Part shown: piece by piece, positions 52,658 to 61,434 of the stretch
Layout: each line of letters opens with the position of its first letter
Position numbering within the stretch: position 1 is the stretch's first letter
NCBI RefSeq assembly: GCF_010119935.1
Contig: NZ_CP048209.1
Span: forward strand, 3,227,001-3,291,000
Reading direction: 5' to 3'
Length of the DNA: 64,000 nucleotides
From: Paenibacillus lycopersici
GTDB lineage: Bacteria > Bacillota > Bacilli > Paenibacillales > Paenibacillaceae
The notes under the pieces: generated by a model
What the model was told of the DNA's origin: nothing
The model's input: the letters and a program-made list of their open reading frames with translations, nothing else
The model's database searches: none
Position numbers and translations under genes: made by a program

Positions 52658-52675
52658 AATGAGCATCTATTCATA
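52658..52675. promoter_or_regulatory. Second copy of the SmtB/CadC-type operator
   Basis: AATGAGCA-TC-TATTCATA (52658-52675) repeats the operator at 52542 with the same 8-2-8 layout and 14 of 16 arm positions identical. It lies in the middle of the divergent intergenic region, about 90 bases before a TATAAT box (52764-52769) that fits the repressor gene. Confidence 0.6.
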
Positions 52676-52805
52676 GGTTATGGTTCATGTAATCCACGAT
52701 ATGCGGGAGACTGCCGAATGGTTTCATCGCGCGATTGCCCTGATCGCCATCTGCCGTTTGTGTTATAATAAAGCTTACTAATTCATGCAAGCCGGGAGGC
52801 CAAAC

Positions 52806-53174
52806 GTGGTCGAGAAATGGATACAAGACGCATGCGACGATACGTGCGACGGAACGGTAGCGGATCTGTCTCAAGTGAGAGCCAATATGGTGGATGATTC
52901 CGCGGCCAGCGAGATGGCGGATATGTTTAAGACGCTGGGGGATCCGACCCGCGTCAAAATCATTCACGCGCTCACCTTGAGCGAGCTGTGCGTGCATGAT
53001 TTGACCCAAGTGCTCGGAATGGGCCAATCGGCGATTTCCCATCAGCTTCGCTTCCTCCGTAACCTGCGGATTGTCAAGCGCCGCAAAGTGGGGAAAACCG
53101 TGTTTTACTCGCTTGACGACAGCCATGTCGAGCAGATGTTCATTCAAACGCTGCAGCATTTAAAGCATGACTAG
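52806..53174 (+). CDS. ArsR/SmtB-family metal-sensing repressor (CadC/CzrA-like)
   Basis: Metal-responsive winged-helix repressor of 122 residues. HTH region: MFKTLGDPTRVKIIHALTLSELCVHDLTQVLGMGQSAISHQLRFLRNLRIVKRRKVGKTVFYSL. Two possible metal sites are seen: N-terminal Cys pair DACDDTCDG with ELCVH (CadC-like alpha-3N site, second Cys of ELCxC replaced by His) and the alpha-5 zinc site DSH-x10-H-x2-H near the C-terminus (SmtB/CzrA-like). I start it at GTG 52806 because GGGAGG precedes it. Divergent from the metal pump, which it should repress until Zn, Cd or Pb is in excess. Confidence 0.92.
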   Translation: MVEKWIQDACDDTCDGTVADLSQVRANMVDDSAASEMADMFKTLGDPTRVKIIHALTLSELCVHDLTQVLGMGQSAISHQLRFLRNLRIVKRRKVGKTVFYSLDDSHVEQMFIQTLQHLKHD

Positions 53175-53180
53175 GCGAAG

Positions 53181-53215
53181 AACGGTCTCTTCTTAATGGA
53201 AGGGACCGTTTTTGG
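53181..53215 (+). terminator. Terminator after the ArsR-type gene
   Basis: AACGGTCTCTTC (53181-53192) pairs with GAAGGGACCGTT (53199-53210), one mismatch, then TTTTGG. Confidence 0.8.
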
Positions 53216-53406
53216 CTTGAACGGACAACCGGGCATTCTGTCTGATCTTGTCGTATCGCGAGGATATAAGGGGGCAAATGAAGGCGTTAACAAAATCGCC
53301 TTTTTCATTTCTTCCCGACAACGATTTTTTTCTGGTACATGACCGGCAATTCCGCTATAACTAAAGGTAAAGGCTTCATTATCGAAACGAGAAGGGTGCG
53401 CGGCAA

Positions 53407-56136
53407 ATGAAATTACGCACGAAGCTAATTGTCGGTTTTGCTTCCATTTTGATGCTGCTCGTACTGTTTGCGATTATCGTGCTCAACATGTTTTTCAGCA
53501 TGAATCAGGCGATGCACGGGATCGTGAACGATAATTACGCCCGGGTGAAGCTCGCGAACAATGTCCGTGCGAATATTAACGGCATTTATTCGGAGATGAG
53601 CGCGCTGCTCCTGAATACCGAAGAAACCCCGCATGCCGGCGCCAGCCGCGACAAAATCGATCAAGCGGAAGTCGAATTAAATACGAATCTGAACGAGCTT
53701 TCCCAAATGTTCGAGGATAAACCGGACGCGCGCAAGCTTGTCCAGACCGTGCAGATTCTGCATACCTCCTTTATCAACAGCGCGAATACGGTCTTGCAGT
53801 TCCTTCAAGACGATAACAAGAGCTCTGCTAGGCAGTGGTATAACCAGCACACGGAGCCGCTCCGCTCCACGCTGTTCAGCAACCTCAATCAATTCAACAG
53901 CCTGCAGGAGCAGGAAATGGACCAGGCCTTGAAGAAGTCGTCCGACCGCTATATGCTTACGATCCGCGCCGTTTCCCTGCTTGTCGTCGCCACGTTTCTC
54001 GGAGGCGCGTTCGTCGCGGTGTGGGTATTCAGAAGCGTCGTCCGGAGCTTGAGCCGCATCATTGCCGTCATGAATCAAGCATCGTTCGCTGAGCACAACG
54101 ATCGGCTGCCCCGCATCGAGCTGAAGACCGAGGACGAAATCGCCAGCATCGGACATGCCTACAACGTTATGGCGGGTTCCCTCGAACGGCATGCGCAGGA
54201 ACAAGGAGAGACCAACCGTCAGCTGCAGGAGCAGAACTGGAACAAGTCGAAGGTCGCTGAAATTACGGCCCTCTATCAAGGCATCCAGACGCTGACCGGC
54301 CTGGCCGACGTCTTCATCACCTTCGTTACGCCCGCCATCGGGGCCAGCTACGGGGTATTCTACCTGCGCCAGGATACGGAAGAGGGCGCTCCCCGGCTCG
54401 CGAAGGCCGGCGTCTACGCTTCCGCCCCGGAAGCCGTCGGAGCGGAAGGCTTCTCGTTCGGCGAAGGGCTTGTCGGCCAATGCGCGGTCGAGAACAGAAT
54501 GCTGCTGCTGACCGAGCCGCCGACTAATTACATCCGTATCGGATCCGGTCTCGGATACGCCACCCCTCATCAGATCGCGATTGTCCCCGTGTCCTTCGAA
54601 GGCAGCGTCGTCGCCGTCATCGAGTTCGCTTCCTTCCATGCGTTCAACCCCGACCAATTGCAGCTCCTGGACGATTTGACGGAAGTGCTGGGCATTACGA
54701 TCCACAGCGTGTCCGGGCATATGCAGGTCCAGCAGCTGCTCAGCGAATCCCAATTGTTCTCCGAGGAGCTGCAGACGCAGTCCGAGGAGCTGCAGCTGCA
54801 GCAGGAAGAGCTTAAGGCGCTGAACGATCAGTTACGAGAGCAAATCGAAGCATCGGAGCGGAAGAGCGCGGAGCTGGAGAAGATCAAAGTCGAGCTGGAA
54901 GACAAGAACGAGCATGTCATGCTGGCCTCCAGCTATAAGACCGAGTTTCTGACGAACATGTCGCATGAGCTGCGGACGCCGCTTAACAGTCTGCTCATCT
55001 TGTCGCAGATGCTGGCCGACAACAAGGAAGGCAATTTAACGCCGAAGCAGGTCGAATATTCGCAAACGATCTACTCGTCCGGCCGGGATTTGCTCGGCTT
55101 AATCAACGAAGTGCTGGACTTGTCGAAGATCGAAGCGGGCAAGCTCGAAGTGACGTTCGATTGGGTGCGGCTGAACGGCTTCGCCGAGTTCGTCACCCGC
55201 CAATTCGAACCCGTCGCCGCCGACAAAGGGCTGTGCTTCGAGGTCAAGCTGGGCGAGGCCATCGCTGATCTGATGATCTATACGGACGAACAGCGTCTGC
55301 AGCAGGTGCTGCAGAACCTGCTGTCCAACGCGTTCAAATTCACGGAGCAGGGGACCGTCGCCATCGAGATGCAGCTGTTGCCGGTCGAGCATATGCGTGA
55401 GATCCCCTTCAATTTCAAGGGCGACATCGTGCTCTCGATCGCCGTTTCCGATACGGGAATCGGCATTCCGGCGGATAAGCAGGGCGTCATCTTCGAAGCG
55501 TTCCGTCAAGCGGACGGGACGACGAGCCGCAAATTCGGCGGGACCGGCCTGGGCTTATCCATCTGCCAGAAAATCGCCCAGCTCCTCGACGGCTATATCC
55601 GCGTCGACAGCGAGGAAGGCGCGGGCAGCAAGTTTACGCTCTATCTGCCGGTGAACAGAGTGCGCGGCGAGCTGCTCCCGCCCTACCAGGAAGCGGCGGC
55701 TGCGCTCGACATGGAGGCCGCGGACAGCGCCGCGGATGCGCAAGCGTTGGTAGACAGCACGCTCGAAGGCAAGAAGGTGCTGCTCGTCGACGACGATTTA
55801 CGCAATATATACGCGCTCATGACCGCATTGGAGACGCAGCGGATCGACGTCATTTTCGCCGAGAACGGACAGGAAGGCATCCACCTGCTCCAAGAGAACA
55901 GCGACGTGGATCTCGTGCTGATGGACATCATGATGCCGAAGATGGACGGTTACGAGGCGATTCGCGAAATTCGCAAAAACGCGCGGTACACCAATTTGCC
56001 GATTATCGCGCTGACGGCGAAGGCCATGAAGTACGACAGGGAGAAATGCATCGAAGCCGGCGCGAACGACTACATCAGCAAGCCGATCCAATTGAATCAG
56101 CTGTTGTCGCTCATTCGCGTATGGCTGTATAGGTAG
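53407..56136 (+). CDS. Hybrid sensor histidine kinase/response regulator
   Basis: A 909-residue membrane kinase. Helix 1 at about 7-28, an outer four-helix sensor domain (30-180, CHASE3/4HB-like), helix 2 at 182-205, HAMP (about 208-260), GAF (about 285-440), a Gln/Glu-rich coiled coil (445-505, ELQTQSEELQLQQEELK), HisKA with His520 in SHELRTPLNSLL, HATPase (NLLSNAFKF, DTGIGIP, GGTGLGLSICQKIA), and a C-terminal receiver with Asp840 in LVLMDIMMPKMDGYEAI. First gene of a trio with a CheR methyltransferase nine bases on and a receiver-kinase 34 bases after that. The signal is unknown. Confidence 0.93.
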   Translation: MKLRTKLIVGFASILMLLVLFAIIVLNMFFSMNQAMHGIVNDNYARVKLANNVRANINGIYSEMSALLLNTEETPHAGASRDKIDQAEVELNTNLNELSQMFEDKPDARKLVQTVQILHTSFINSANTVLQFLQDDNKSSARQWYNQHTEPLRSTLFSNLNQFNSLQEQEMDQALKKSSDRYMLTIRAVSLLVVATFLGGAFVAVWVFRSVVRSLSRIIAVMNQASFAEHNDRLPRIELKTEDEIASIGHAYNVMAGSLERHAQEQGETNRQLQEQNWNKSKVAEITALYQGIQTLTGLADVFITFVTPAIGASYGVFYLRQDTEEGAPRLAKAGVYASAPEAVGAEGFSFGEGLVGQCAVENRMLLLTEPPTNYIRIGSGLGYATPHQIAIVPVSFEGSVVAVIEFASFHAFNPDQLQLLDDLTEVLGITIHSVSGHMQVQQLLSESQLFSEELQTQSEELQLQQEELKALNDQLREQIEASERKSAELEKIKVELEDKNEHVMLASSYKTEFLTNMSHELRTPLNSLLILSQMLADNKEGNLTPKQVEYSQTIYSSGRDLLGLINEVLDLSKIEAGKLEVTFDWVRLNGFAEFVTRQFEPVAADKGLCFEVKLGEAIADLMIYTDEQRLQQVLQNLLSNAFKFTEQGTVAIEMQLLPVEHMREIPFNFKGDIVLSIAVSDTGIGIPADKQGVIFEAFRQADGTTSRKFGGTGLGLSICQKIAQLLDGYIRVDSEEGAGSKFTLYLPVNRVRGELLPPYQEAAAALDMEAADSAADAQALVDSTLEGKKVLLVDDDLRNIYALMTALETQRIDVIFAENGQEGIHLLQENSDVDLVLMDIMMPKMDGYEAIREIRKNARYTNLPIIALTAKAMKYDREKCIEAGANDYISKPIQLNQLLSLIRVWLYR

Positions 56137-56145
56137 GGCTGGCAT

Positions 56146-57006
56146 ATGGCGGACATGAAATCGTCGCTCGCGACCGGGGAAGACTTGGAGAGGCTGGAAA
56201 TTACGCTCATGTTGGAAGGAATCTACCGCTATTACGGCTATGACTTCCGCAATTATTCGTATCCATCGATCCGCAGAAGAATCCTGAATCGCATGCAGGG
56301 CGAGCGTTCATCCTCGATTCTGGGCCTGCTGGATAAAGTGCTGCATGACCGGAAGGCGATGGACCGGTTATTCGCCGACTTCTCGATCAACGTCACGGAA
56401 ATGTTCCGGGATCCCGGCTTTTTCCTCGCGTTCCGCCGCAAAATCGTACCGCTGCTGCGCGCCGCGCCGAAGATTCGCATCTGGCACGCCGGATGCTCGA
56501 CAGGCGAGGAGGTTTACTCGATGGCGATATTGCTGCATGAAGAAGGCCTCTATCGCAAATCGATGCTGTATGCGACGGACATGAATGACAAAGTGCTGGA
56601 GCGGGCGGCGCAGCGGATCTTCCCGCTCGACAAGATGCAGCTGTATACGCGGAATTATTTATGCGCGGGAGGCGTCGAGGCCTTCTCCCAATATTATTCG
56701 GTCAACGCGGAAGGCGTCGCCTTCAAACCGTTCCTGGCCGAAAATATGATCTTCTCCCAGCATAATTTGGCGGTCGATCATTCCTTCAACGAATTTCACG
56801 TGATCATCTGCCGTAACGTGCTGATCTATTTCAATGACGCGCTGCAGCGGCGGGTGATGAAGCTCTTCAGCGAAAGCCTCGTTCCATCCGGCTGCCTGGG
56901 ACTCGGGAGCAAGGAAGGGCTGCTGCGCTCGCACGCGGTCAACTTCGAGGAGCTGGACGCGAAGGAGAAAATATACCGCAAAACCGGCGAACCGGCCTAT
57001 CATTGA
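56146..57006 (+). CDS. CheR-type protein-glutamate methyltransferase
   Basis: SAM-dependent methyltransferase of 286 residues that methylates glutamates of chemoreceptor-like sensors. The N-terminal helical domain (EITLMLEGIYRYYGYDFRNYSYPSIRRRILNRM in outline, 15-50) is followed by the SAM-binding core: IRIWHAGCSTGEEVYSMAILL (about 108-130), YATDMNDKVLERAAQRIFP, and FHVIICRNVLIYFNDALQRRVMKLFSESLVPSGCLGLGSKEGL. There is no receptor, CheW or CheB gene here, so it may methylate or partner the adjacent hybrid kinase, as in other stress-type kinase/CheR clusters; this is inference. Confidence 0.92.
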   Translation: MADMKSSLATGEDLERLEITLMLEGIYRYYGYDFRNYSYPSIRRRILNRMQGERSSSILGLLDKVLHDRKAMDRLFADFSINVTEMFRDPGFFLAFRRKIVPLLRAAPKIRIWHAGCSTGEEVYSMAILLHEEGLYRKSMLYATDMNDKVLERAAQRIFPLDKMQLYTRNYLCAGGVEAFSQYYSVNAEGVAFKPFLAENMIFSQHNLAVDHSFNEFHVIICRNVLIYFNDALQRRVMKLFSESLVPSGCLGLGSKEGLLRSHAVNFEELDAKEKIYRKTGEPAYH

Positions 57007-57040
57007 GCGCCGCGAATCTTGGAAGAATGAGGGGGGAACC

Positions 57041-58189
57041 ATGACGATGAATACGCCAGTCGATATTGTATTGGTGGACGACCATGCCGAAAATCTGCTC
57101 GCGCTGGAAGCGGTGCTGTCTTCGCCCGATTACCGGCTCATCAGCCTGAAATCGGGCGAGGACGTGCTTCGCTATCTGATGCGGGAGGATATGCAGAACG
57201 TCGCCGTCATCCTGCTCGACGTGCAAATGCCGGGCATGAACGGCTTCGAAACGGCCAAGCTGATCAAGAAGCGGGAGCGGACGAAGGACATTCCGATTAT
57301 CTTCATCACGGCCATTAACAAATCGGTCGACCACGTGCTTCAAGGCTACGAGGCGGGCTCGATCGACTATTTGTTCAAGCCGTTTCACCCCGACCTGCTC
57401 AAGCTGAAGGTGGAAGCGTTCGTCCAGATGCATCGTTTTCACCGGGACCAATACGATTATTTGGAAAGCCTGGTGCGCGAACGCACGCAGGAGCTGATCA
57501 TCGCGAGCGAAGAACGGGTTGCGTGGGAGAAAGAAATGGCGAAGCTGGACCGCTTGAATCTGGTCGGCGAGATGGCGGCGGGCATCGCGCACGAAATCCG
57601 CAATCCGATGACCACGATTCGCGGCTTTCTGCAGATGGCGAAGAAGAACAAGACCATGGCCGACGAGTACATCGACATTATGCTGGAGGAGCTGAACCGG
57701 GCGAACGGCATTATTACCGAGTTTCTGTCGCTCGCCAAGAACAAGGCCACGAATTTTCAAACGATGAGCCTCAACGACATCATCGCTTCGATGGAACCGC
57801 TTATCCAGGCGGAAGCGATGCTCTCCGGCATGCATCTCCACGTGAACTACGGCTCGATCGCGGAGTTGGCCGTCGACGACAAAGAGATCCGGCAGCTCCT
57901 GCTGAACATGGCGATCAACGGTCTGGAAGCGATGCAGCCTGGCGGCGCGTTCACGATCAGCACCTATATGGAAGGCGCCGCGGTCGTGTTGAAACTGGAG
58001 GACCAGGGGAGCGGCATTAAAGCCGAGTATCTGGAGAAGCTGGGCACGCCGTTCTTCACGACCAAGGAGAAGGGCACGGGTCTGGGCTTGGCCGTCTGTT
58101 ACAGCATCGCCGCGCGGCATCAAGCCGATATCGAGCTTCAGAGCAGCGACCAAGGCACCGTGTTCGCGATCAAGTTCAAGGGAGCTTGA
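57041..58189 (+). CDS. Receiver-histidine kinase fusion (soluble)
   Basis: Soluble two-component protein of 382 residues: receiver first (1-125; VDDHAENLLALEAVL, phospho-acceptor Asp60 in VILLDVQMPGMNGFETAKLI, Lys near 110 in YLFKPFHPD), a coiled linker (125-165), HisKA with His184 in AHEIRNPMTTIRGFL, and HATPase (NMAINGLEAM, DQGSGI, GTGLGLAV). It can take a phosphate from the hybrid kinase upstream and use it to steer its own kinase half. ATG at 57041 behind AGGGGGG; an ATG six bases earlier... in context GGGGGGAACCATGACGATG... is in frame only as the listed one. Last gene of the trio. Confidence 0.92.
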   Translation: MTMNTPVDIVLVDDHAENLLALEAVLSSPDYRLISLKSGEDVLRYLMREDMQNVAVILLDVQMPGMNGFETAKLIKKRERTKDIPIIFITAINKSVDHVLQGYEAGSIDYLFKPFHPDLLKLKVEAFVQMHRFHRDQYDYLESLVRERTQELIIASEERVAWEKEMAKLDRLNLVGEMAAGIAHEIRNPMTTIRGFLQMAKKNKTMADEYIDIMLEELNRANGIITEFLSLAKNKATNFQTMSLNDIIASMEPLIQAEAMLSGMHLHVNYGSIAELAVDDKEIRQLLLNMAINGLEAMQPGGAFTISTYMEGAAVVLKLEDQGSGIKAEYLEKLGTPFFTTKEKGTGLGLAVCYSIAARHQADIELQSSDQGTVFAIKFKGA

Positions 58190-58349
58190 ACGGTTGTTCG
58201 CGCGTATTCGCGAGAATTGGAGAAGTCGAAGCGGTTGATTCCGTGCTATTCGCAAAATTGTATATTTACTTGTCATTCTGAGATATACGGTGATGCTGTA
58301 TTGAAAATCGGTTTTCGAAGAGTTGCATATAGAACCTTAGCAGTCGAGC

Positions 58350-58574
58350 ATGTTTTTAACCATACAAGAAATGGTACATAGTAAATTACGATACATGCGA
58401 ACAAGAGAAGATTGTAAGGCGTTATACAGCGTTGTTGAAAACGCAGCGGCACTCTTTCAGTCGATTTCTTCGAAGTATAAAGACAGGAAATTGCTGCATG
58501 GGGACCAGCATCACGAGAATATTCTTTTATCGGAAACCGGTCATTATCGAATTACGTACTATTACTTAAAATAA
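58350..58574 (+). pseudogene. Fragment of an APH-type phosphotransferase
   Basis: About 74 residues with the catalytic loop of aminoglycoside phosphotransferases, KLLHGDQHHENILLSETGHYR, preceded by a helix of 50 residues. The N-lobe and the metal-binding D-x-x region after the loop are missing; the frame stops a few residues later. The stretch is AT-rich. This is the second broken phosphotransferase in the window (the first at 23373), of another subtype (HGDQHHEN against HGDIGRSN). Confidence 0.65.
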
Positions 58575-58635
58575 TGTCAAATAACCACAAAATTTCCACC
58601 TCGGGAGCCTGTCGAACAAGCTCGCAGATTGCAGA

Positions 58636-58670
58636 GAAACCCACGTTTTCATAAACGTCGGGTTTCTTTC
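58636..58670 (+). terminator. Hairpin with T-rich end after the APH fragment
   Basis: GAAACCCACGTTT (58636-58648), TCAT, AAACGTCGGGTTTC (58653-58666), one bulge, then TTTC. Possibly the terminator left from the broken gene. Confidence 0.55.
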
Positions 58671-58699
58671 GTATGTTCGGCGCTGCCAAGCGGTAAGTC

Positions 58700-58870
58700 C
58701 ATCCATGCGAGGAAGCGGACAGACGATCCGTTAATCGCTGCTTAATCACGTTTCACCATGTGTTCGCGGACAGGCGATCCGTTACATCACCCGACTGGCC
58801 TGTTTTCGATGTCATTCGGAGACAGGAACGGATCCTGTGTCCGTGCGCTGTCCCGAAAGCCCAGCCGGCT
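58700..58870 (+). repeat. Dispersed intergenic repeat, short copy C (plus orientation)
   Basis: Units CGGACANNNGATCCGTTA at 58716-58733 and 58767-58784 and the inverse form GAACGGATCCTGTGTCCG at 58826-58843, with exactly the same spacing as in copy A (51 and 59 bases). GTTTTCGATGTCATTCGG is also identical to copy A. Only the central 170 bases are present. The rest of 58871-59184 is AT-rich leader DNA ahead of ehuB with no gene. Confidence 0.85.
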
Positions 58871-59184
58871 ATTCCAAAAGCAGGCGTGTTCGTATATTGC
58901 TGACAAACTATAATGTTCACTTATATTATGTCATTAACATTATACGTATTTTTAATATAAGAAATACTTATTATCATATTTGTGCACAAATGTAAATCGC
59001 TTTTAGTCCGATCATCCAAGCGTATTCCGGAGGGATTTGGCGTTAGAGACCGTTGACTGACACCTACAACAAGTTAGCTTTCAATACGCCGAATTATCTA
59101 ACAATTCAGGAAATGACCCCGGATGCCAATTGATGGTAGCCTTGTAAGTGTTACAAAAACGCTTATGAAGGGAAGTGAGAATGC

Positions 59185-60102
59185 GTGAGACAAAAGTGGA
59201 TGATTCTTATGGTTCTTCCGCTGTTGTTGCTGGGTGCATGCGGTTCGAAATCGAACGACGAGACGACGGCGGCCGTGGCGGGAAATTCAGAATCGGGCAG
59301 CGGAGGGAAAGAGTCCGCAAGCCTCTTGGAAAAGCTGAAGGCGCAGGGATACGCGACCGTCGGCTTCGCGAACGAGAATCCGTACGCGTACAAAACGGCG
59401 GACGGCAAGCTTACGGGGGAAGCGGTCGAAATCGCCAGAGCGGTACTGAAGCGGCTGGGCATCAATGAAATCCGCGGTGAATTGACGGAGTTCTCTTCGC
59501 TGATTGCCGGGCTGCAGGCGAACCGGTTCGATCTCATCACGGCGGGAATGTTCGTTAATCCCGAGCGATGCCAGGCGGTCGCCTTCGCGAATCCGGAATA
59601 CAGCATAGGGGAAGGATTAGCCGTAAAGGCCGGAAATCCGCAGAAACTGACGAGCTACAAGGCGATCGCGGACAACGCCAAGGCGAAAGTCGCCGTCATG
59701 GCCGGCGCTATCGAAATCGGCTACTTGAAAGCATCCGGCGTCGCCGAGAAGCAGATGGTCATCGTGCCGGATCAAGACGCGGCCCTCGGCGCGCTGCAGT
59801 CCGGAAGAGCCGATGCCATCACGATGACGGGACCGGCGCTCCAATCCAGGCTGACTGCAGCCGGAGACGACAAGCTGGAGCGCGTCATGGACTTCGAGCA
59901 GCCGCTCGTTGACGGGAAGAGCGTCCGCGGATACGGCGCTACGGCTTTCAAGACATCGGATACGTCGTTCCGCGACGCGTACAATGCAGAACTGGACAAG
60001 ATGAATGATTCCGGAGAACTTCTGACGATTTTGAAAAAATTCGGTTTCACGGAGCAGGAGCTGCCGGGGGACGTCAAGACAACCGAGCTCTGCGCCGGGT
60101 AA
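59185..60102 (+). CDS. ehuB: Ectoine/hydroxyectoine ABC transporter substrate-binding lipoprotein EhuB
   Basis: Family-3 solute-binding lipoprotein of 305 residues that captures ectoine and hydroxyectoine outside the cell. Lipobox LLLGAC with Cys19. Body: GYATVGFANENPYAYKTADGKLTGEAVEIARAVLKRLG, LIAGLQANRFDLITAGMFVNPERCQAVAFANPEY (GMFxNPERC is typical of EhuB), GNPQKLTSYKAI, and the end TTELCAG, also shared by EhuB proteins. GTG start at 59185 behind GAAGGGAAG. First of six genes on one strand with gaps of a few bases; ectA and ectB downstream make the ligand assignment firm. Confidence 0.9.
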   Translation: MRQKWMILMVLPLLLLGACGSKSNDETTAAVAGNSESGSGGKESASLLEKLKAQGYATVGFANENPYAYKTADGKLTGEAVEIARAVLKRLGINEIRGELTEFSSLIAGLQANRFDLITAGMFVNPERCQAVAFANPEYSIGEGLAVKAGNPQKLTSYKAIADNAKAKVAVMAGAIEIGYLKASGVAEKQMVIVPDQDAALGALQSGRADAITMTGPALQSRLTAAGDDKLERVMDFEQPLVDGKSVRGYGATAFKTSDTSFRDAYNAELDKMNDSGELLTILKKFGFTEQELPGDVKTTELCAG

Positions 60103-60109
60103 TTAGGCG

Positions 60110-60754
60110 ATGCAGGGGATGAGCTGGCTGCCGTTGATCGCAAGCGGCATGACCATTACGGTGAAGGTTGCGCTGCTATCGGCCGCGCTTGCGTTGTTCC
60201 TGTCCGGCGTAGCCGGCCTCGGCAGTATATCGCGATTCGCTGCCGTGCGCGTTCTGTTCCGCACGTATATCCAAGTATTTCGGGCGGTATCATTGCTTAT
60301 ATTGCTGTTTTGGCTCTATTTCGCGCTTCCCTTCGCCGGAATCGAACTGTCCAAATTGATGTCGGCGGTGCTTGCGATCGGATTGAATATCGGCGCGTAC
60401 GGGGCCGAAGTCGTAAGAAGCGCCGTCGAAGCCGTTCCGAAGGGACAGCTTGAAGCATCGACGGCTTTGAATTTGTCGTCTTGGCAGCGTCTGAGGCTAG
60501 TCGTGCTGCCCCAGGCGTTGGCGCGCATGCTTCCGCCTATGGGCAATCTGATGATCGAGCTTTTGAAATCGACGTCGCTCATTTATTTCATCACGCTGAC
60601 GGACTTAACGTACCAGGCGATGGTGCTTCGGAATAACTACTATTCGTGGACACCGGCCATCTTTGCCTTGCTGCTCGCGATCTATTTCATCTTATCGGCA
60701 TGCATCACCGTTACGGTACGGCTGCTTGAACGCAAATTTACGGAATGGAGGTGA
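60110..60754 (+). CDS. ehuC: Ectoine ABC transporter permease EhuC
   Basis: Polar-amino-acid-type inner-membrane permease of 214 residues, one of two that form the channel. Opening SGMTITVKVALLSAALALFLSGVAGLGSISRF, then YIQVFRAVSLLILLFWLYFALPFAGIELS (FRAxxxLxxLFxxYF), and the ATPase-contact EAA loop GAYGAEVVRSAVEAVPKGQLEASTALNLSSWQRLRLVVLPQAL. About five helices. Seven bases after ehuB and seven before ehuD. Confidence 0.9.
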   Translation: MQGMSWLPLIASGMTITVKVALLSAALALFLSGVAGLGSISRFAAVRVLFRTYIQVFRAVSLLILLFWLYFALPFAGIELSKLMSAVLAIGLNIGAYGAEVVRSAVEAVPKGQLEASTALNLSSWQRLRLVVLPQALARMLPPMGNLMIELLKSTSLIYFITLTDLTYQAMVLRNNYYSWTPAIFALLLAIYFILSACITVTVRLLERKFTEWR

Positions 60755-60761
60755 ACGCGAC

Positions 60762-61424
60762 ATGTGGGACTGGTCGTACGTGCTTTCCCTATTGCCCGGG
60801 CTCCTTCGCGCCTTCCTGGTTACGATCGCCGCCACGCTGGCCGGTTTTACGGCGGCGGCGATCATCGGCCTGTGCTTCGCGCTTATCGGCCGTTCGCGCT
60901 TCGCGCCGCTGCGGTTAGCGATTCGCTTCATCATCGAATTCATCCGGAGCACGCCGCTGCTGGTTCAATTGTTCGTGCTGTATTACAGCCTGCCGATGCT
61001 GACGCCGATCTCGCTGTCCGCATTTGCGACGGGCGTAATCGGGCTTGGTCTTCACTATGGCGCTTACTTGTCCGAAGTGTACCGTTCCGGAATCGAAGCA
61101 TTGCCCCGAGGACAATGGGAAGCGGCTCAGGCGCTTAACCTCTCGCGAATGCGGACATGGACGTCGGTCGTTCTTCCTCAGGTCGTGCCGCCGATTATTC
61201 CGGTCATGGGCAATTATTTGATCGTCATTTTGAAAGAAACGCCGACGCTGTCGGCGATAACGCTTGTCGAGGTGCTGCTGGCCGCCAAAAATACCGCATC
61301 GGTTACATACCGGGTATTCGAGCCGTATACGATCGCCGGCGCCCTGTTCATGGCAATGAGCTTGGCGCTAGCCTTCATCGTCGCAAGAATCGAAAAGAGT
61401 ATGAAAAGGCGCTATGCCGGCTAA
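60762..61424 (+). CDS. ehuD: Ectoine ABC transporter permease EhuD
   Basis: Second permease, 220 residues: LLPGLLRAFLVTIAATLAGFTAAAIIGLCFALIG, FIIEFIRSTPLLVQLFVLYYSLPML (IRSTPLLVQLFxxYY is typical for EhuD and related permeases), EAA loop LSEVYRSGIEALPRGQWEAAQALNLSRMRTWTSVVLPQVVPPIIPVMGNYLI. The frame is open 33 codons further up inside ehuC, but ATG 60762 follows GGAGG and gives a normal N-terminus. Confidence 0.9.
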   Translation: MWDWSYVLSLLPGLLRAFLVTIAATLAGFTAAAIIGLCFALIGRSRFAPLRLAIRFIIEFIRSTPLLVQLFVLYYSLPMLTPISLSAFATGVIGLGLHYGAYLSEVYRSGIEALPRGQWEAAQALNLSRMRTWTSVVLPQVVPPIIPVMGNYLIVILKETPTLSAITLVEVLLAAKNTASVTYRVFEPYTIAGALFMAMSLALAFIVARIEKSMKRRYAG

Positions 61425-61434
61425 GGGGGAGAAC

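Noticed and set aside
56939..58276. A 445-codon minus-strand open frame over the receiver-kinase gene
   Set aside because: Shadow of the well-supported plus-strand kinase; composition rich in Arg, His and Leu without domain.
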